Part shown: piece after piece, positions 13,232 to 15,523 of the stretch
How positions within the stretch are numbered: position 1 is the stretch's first letter
Layout: each line of letters opens with the position of its first letter
DNA from: Clostridia bacterium
GTDB lineage: Bacteria; Bacillota; Clostridia; CAKSNL01; HGM11501
Direction of reading: 5' to 3'
DNA length: 15,523 bases
Assembly: GCA_017390225.1 (NCBI GenBank)
Contig: JAFPCL010000162.1
Coordinates: forward strand, 1 to 15,523
Program-made: the position numbers and the translations under genes
The notes under the pieces: model-generated
Told to the model about the DNA's origin: nothing
The model's database searches: none
The model's input: the letters and a program-made list of their open reading frames with translations, nothing else

Positions 13232-15523
13232 TTATTTCTTCTTAGCAAAAATATCTTTTATCTTCTGCACCGCACCTTTTTTGCCGCGCACGTCCTTCTT
13301 CAAATGTTCAAAATCATAGCCATCCGTGTTGGTATTATTGACGATTGCAGCAACCACCTGCTTGAAAAGGTTTTGGAACTCACACATTGTTTCCTTTTCG
13401 TAACGGCTGGCTGCATAGTCAAACACATACTGAAGTCCGGCTTCACCATCAAGAATCTGGATATCCAGCACCGCTTGAGAGGCCGCCTTATTTTGACGGA
13501 TTTCCATCTGTTCCACAGTCAATCCTCCGAAGCCCCCAACATCACGAAGATCTCTTTGATAAAGAACGCAGGTATCATCTTCATCCACAACCTGAGAATT
13601 GATTTCGTTGTATGGATAGCAACTGTACTTGATTCCGTTCTTCACTTGCTTCTGAACTTCTGCAAATATATCACGCATGGTCATTTTTCCATGCAAACGC
13701 AGAGCAACAGGCAGATCTCTATAGAACAATCCAACACTCGAAGAAGCAACAAGATCATCTCGCCCGTTATAAATCCAGGACACCTGAACGTCATTCGCAT
13801 CCGTGCTGATTGCGATTGCAAGCAGTGTGACCGCAACGTAAAATTCGTTTCGGGTTACCATGTATTTCTTTTCAAATAAAGAAAGTTCGGCAGGATGTAC
13901 TTCAGCCTCGCAGGAGAGTTCTCCCAGTTTGTTTTTGCGCGTCACCGCATCGATTTTCGGGCAAACTGTCCATTCTACGCTTCCGTACTTTTCTTCGAAG
14001 TATTTTAAGCTTTCATTATAAAAATCTGTCAGCTGTATCTGTTCTCGCTTCTGCAACACAAGATAGTAGTAATCCTTTTCCAAAGGAGCACCCATATATG
14101 CATTCATCACACTGCTTATAAAAACTTTGAACGAAGTGCCGTCAAAAATAATATGATGCACATCAAAAAACAGATAAGCAGCATCTTCCGTTTCAAATAA
14201 TCTACAGCGGAACAGCGGAGATTTTACCATTTTGAAGGGTTGCACAAGGGAATCTTTTATTTTTTCAAATTCTACCGCACTGATTTTTTCAGGTGTGATT
14301 GTTATCTGCATCTGAGAATCATACTGCTGCATCAGGTCTCCGTCTTCGTTAAATTGAATCGTAGTAGAAAATGCAGGATGATTTTTGATTGCTATTTCGA
14401 TGGACTTTGCCATTCTGTCAAGATCGATTTCTTCCTTTTCCATGCGAAGCAGATTGAAAAGATTGTACATGGTAGAATCCGGCGTATAGAGCTGATAATC
14501 AAACATATATAATTGTTCCGCTGTCAGCTTGTGCGGTTCCAGCTTTGCTCTTTCATTCTGTGCATCGCTTGATTCGGGGTCACGATTTTGAATCTGTTCC
14601 GTATAAAGCTGTGCAATTTTCGATGGCGTCCGTCCACGGAAAACACAGCCGGTATCCAGCCCGGGCAGACCGCTTTCCAACACCATTTCCATAGAAGAAA
14701 GCGAATCGCCGCCCATTTCGTAAAAATCATCGTCAATACCGATGCGCTCCATATGAAGCACCTTCTGCATAGCATGACAAAGAGCAGTTTCAAATTCGGT
14801 TGTTGGTTCTTTATATATTCTTTCAACATTTTGGATTTCAGGTTTCGGCAAAGCGTTGCGATCCATTTTTCCGTTTGCATTGACCGGAATCTTGTCGATT
14901 TTTATAAAGTATGCAGGGATCATATAATAAGGCAAGCGTTTTTGTAATTCAGCACGCACATAATCTGCATCTACGGAAATATCCGCCGTATAGTAAGCAC
15001 AGATGAAACTGTGTTCGTTGCTGACAAATCCTCTTACTGCACACCAATCGATTTTCAAAATTGCCTGAATGGCGGCTTCTATTTCTGCCGGCTCGATACG
15101 GTTTCCGTTAATCTTTATCATATCATTTTTTCTGCCACAGATTGCAATGTTTCCGTCGGGCAGAATTTGCACAAGGTCTGCTGTATAAAAATATCCATCC
15201 TTGAATGCTTTTGCGGTTTCTTTCGGCAAATTGATATAACCTCTGACATAAGGGTTTTCAAAAATAAATTCACCGATTTCACCCACAGGCACATCGTTTC
15301 CGTTGTCATCCACAATGCGGTATTTAAGGTCAAACTGCGGTACGCCGACAGGAGTGATCTCGTATTCCTTGTCGATGACAAAGCAGGTTGTAAAATAGGC
15401 GCTTTCACTCTGCGCATAAATATTGTAGGTCAGCACATCCGGATTATAGAACTGGTGGGCGGGCTCAGTGCCTACAAGCATTTTCTTCAGGTAAGGGCCG
15501 GTTTTACCAATAAACCTACGTGC
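13232..15523 (-). CDS. non-ribosomal peptide synthetase, C-terminal part (A-PCP-C), 5' end outside the window
   Basis: 764 codons including the stop stay open to the right edge. The first ATG (15481) is inside the adenylation domain, so the true start lies outside. Numbering from that Met, the A domain runs from before residue 1 to about 215: the A5-like NIYAQSESAYF, FYTADLVQI in the A7 position (Ala where Gly is usual), GRKNDMIKINGNRIEPAEIE (A8) and PVNANGKMDR (A10, Lys205). The carrier protein follows at about 225-295 with DDFYEMGGDSL, Ser260 being the phosphopantetheine site. A condensation domain fills about 318-715 with HHIIFDG (His442, His443, Asp447) and the C5-like SVGLFYRDLP. The protein ends in a basic tail with no thioesterase or reductase. 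The A-domain substrate cannot be predicted because its pocket is mostly outside the window. Confidence 0.9.
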   Translation of the reverse strand, partial: ARRFIGKTGPYLKKMLVGTEPAHQFYNPDVLTYNIYAQSESAYFTTCFVIDKEYEITPVGVPQFDLKYRIVDDNGNDVPVGEIGEFIFENPYVRGYINLPKETAKAFKDGYFYTADLVQILPDGNIAICGRKNDMIKINGNRIEPAEIEAAIQAILKIDWCAVRGFVSNEHSFICAYYTADISVDADYVRAELQKRLPYYMIPAYFIKIDKIPVNANGKMDRNALPKPEIQNVERIYKEPTTEFETALCHAMQKVLHMERIGIDDDFYEMGGDSLSSMEMVLESGLPGLDTGCVFRGRTPSKIAQLYTEQIQNRDPESSDAQNERAKLEPHKLTAEQLYMFDYQLYTPDSTMYNLFNLLRMEKEEIDLDRMAKSIEIAIKNHPAFSTTIQFNEDGDLMQQYDSQMQITITPEKISAVEFEKIKDSLVQPFKMVKSPLFRCRLFETEDAAYLFFDVHHIIFDGTSFKVFISSVMNAYMGAPLEKDYYYLVLQKREQIQLTDFYNESLKYFEEKYGSVEWTVCPKIDAVTRKNKLGELSCEAEVHPAELSLFEKKYMVTRNEFYVAVTLLAIAISTDANDVQVSWIYNGRDDLVASSSVGLFYRDLPVALRLHGKMTMRDIFAEVQKQVKNGIKYSCYPYNEINSQVVDEDDTCVLYQRDLRDVGGFGGLTVEQMEIRQNKAASQAVLDIQILDGEAGLQYVFDYAASRYEKETMCEFQNLFKQVVAAIVNNTNTDGYDFEHLKKDVRGKKGAVQKIKDIFAKKK

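Noticed and set aside
13202..13879. Plus-strand open frame of 225 codons opposite the NRPS C domain
   Set aside because: Antisense to the conserved condensation domain, with no family resemblance.
1..15523. tRNA, rRNA, CRISPR array, insertion sequence or phage genes
   Set aside because: No cloverleaf, repeat-spacer pattern, transposase motif or terminal inverted repeats were seen by eye; the rpsB join carries no mobile-element signature.

Overview
The window looks like a contig from an anaerobic Gram-positive bacterium of the Bacillota (Clostridia), probably from a gut or rumen community. The reasons are strong sigma-A promoters (TTGACA or TTGACT, 17-base spacers, TATAAT-like -10 boxes), GGAGG-type ribosome binding sites, moderate base composition, secreted proteins with copper-amine-oxidase-like 'stalk' domains, a cytoplasmic GH36 alpha-galactosidase and a non-ribosomal peptide synthetase (NRPS). 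The taxonomic call is inference. Roughly the first 105 bases do not belong with the rest. They encode an internal piece of ribosomal protein S2 that reads like a Bacteroidota protein, joined directly to the broken end of the next gene. This is most simply an assembly chimera at the contig end.

Layout from left to right. (1) 1-120, minus: rpsB fragment. (2) 104-2296, minus: a two-gene secreted-protein operon with a stalk-domain HtrA-like serine protease first and a stalk-domain protein with tandem PsbP-like domains second. The second gene is cut by the chimeric junction. The operon has a textbook promoter with two direct repeats upstream of it. (3) 2421-5968, minus: a three-gene operon of a HisJ-type PHP phosphatase, a YdcF/DUF218 membrane protein and a GH36 alpha-galactosidase. 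(4) 6151-9191, plus: a divergent three-gene sugar-nucleotide operon (wecE/rffA-like aminotransferase, rmlA, rmlB) ending in a hairpin terminator. (5) 9318-11794, minus: an aspartate/glutamate racemase-like protein that lacks the first catalytic residue, a membrane-anchored TrkA-N/RyR-domain protein and a small antibiotic-biosynthesis-monooxygenase-fold (ABM) protein. (6) 12107-15523, minus: the 3' part of an NRPS gene (A-PCP-C, running off the right edge), then a membrane-anchored beta-solenoid-like protein followed by a clear terminator.

How the genes work together. The plus-strand operon is a compact pathway: RmlA makes dTDP-glucose from glucose-1-phosphate, RmlB dehydrates it to dTDP-4-keto-6-deoxyglucose, and the WecE-like enzyme aminates this to dTDP-4-amino-4,6-dideoxygalactose (dTDP-Fuc4N). 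That sugar would feed a cell-surface glycan. The protease and stalk protein act outside the membrane. The phosphatase/DUF218/GH36 group has no obvious shared pathway. The most unusual items are the RyR-domain protein next to a racemase homologue with an altered active site, and the NRPS that ends in a condensation domain with no release domain.
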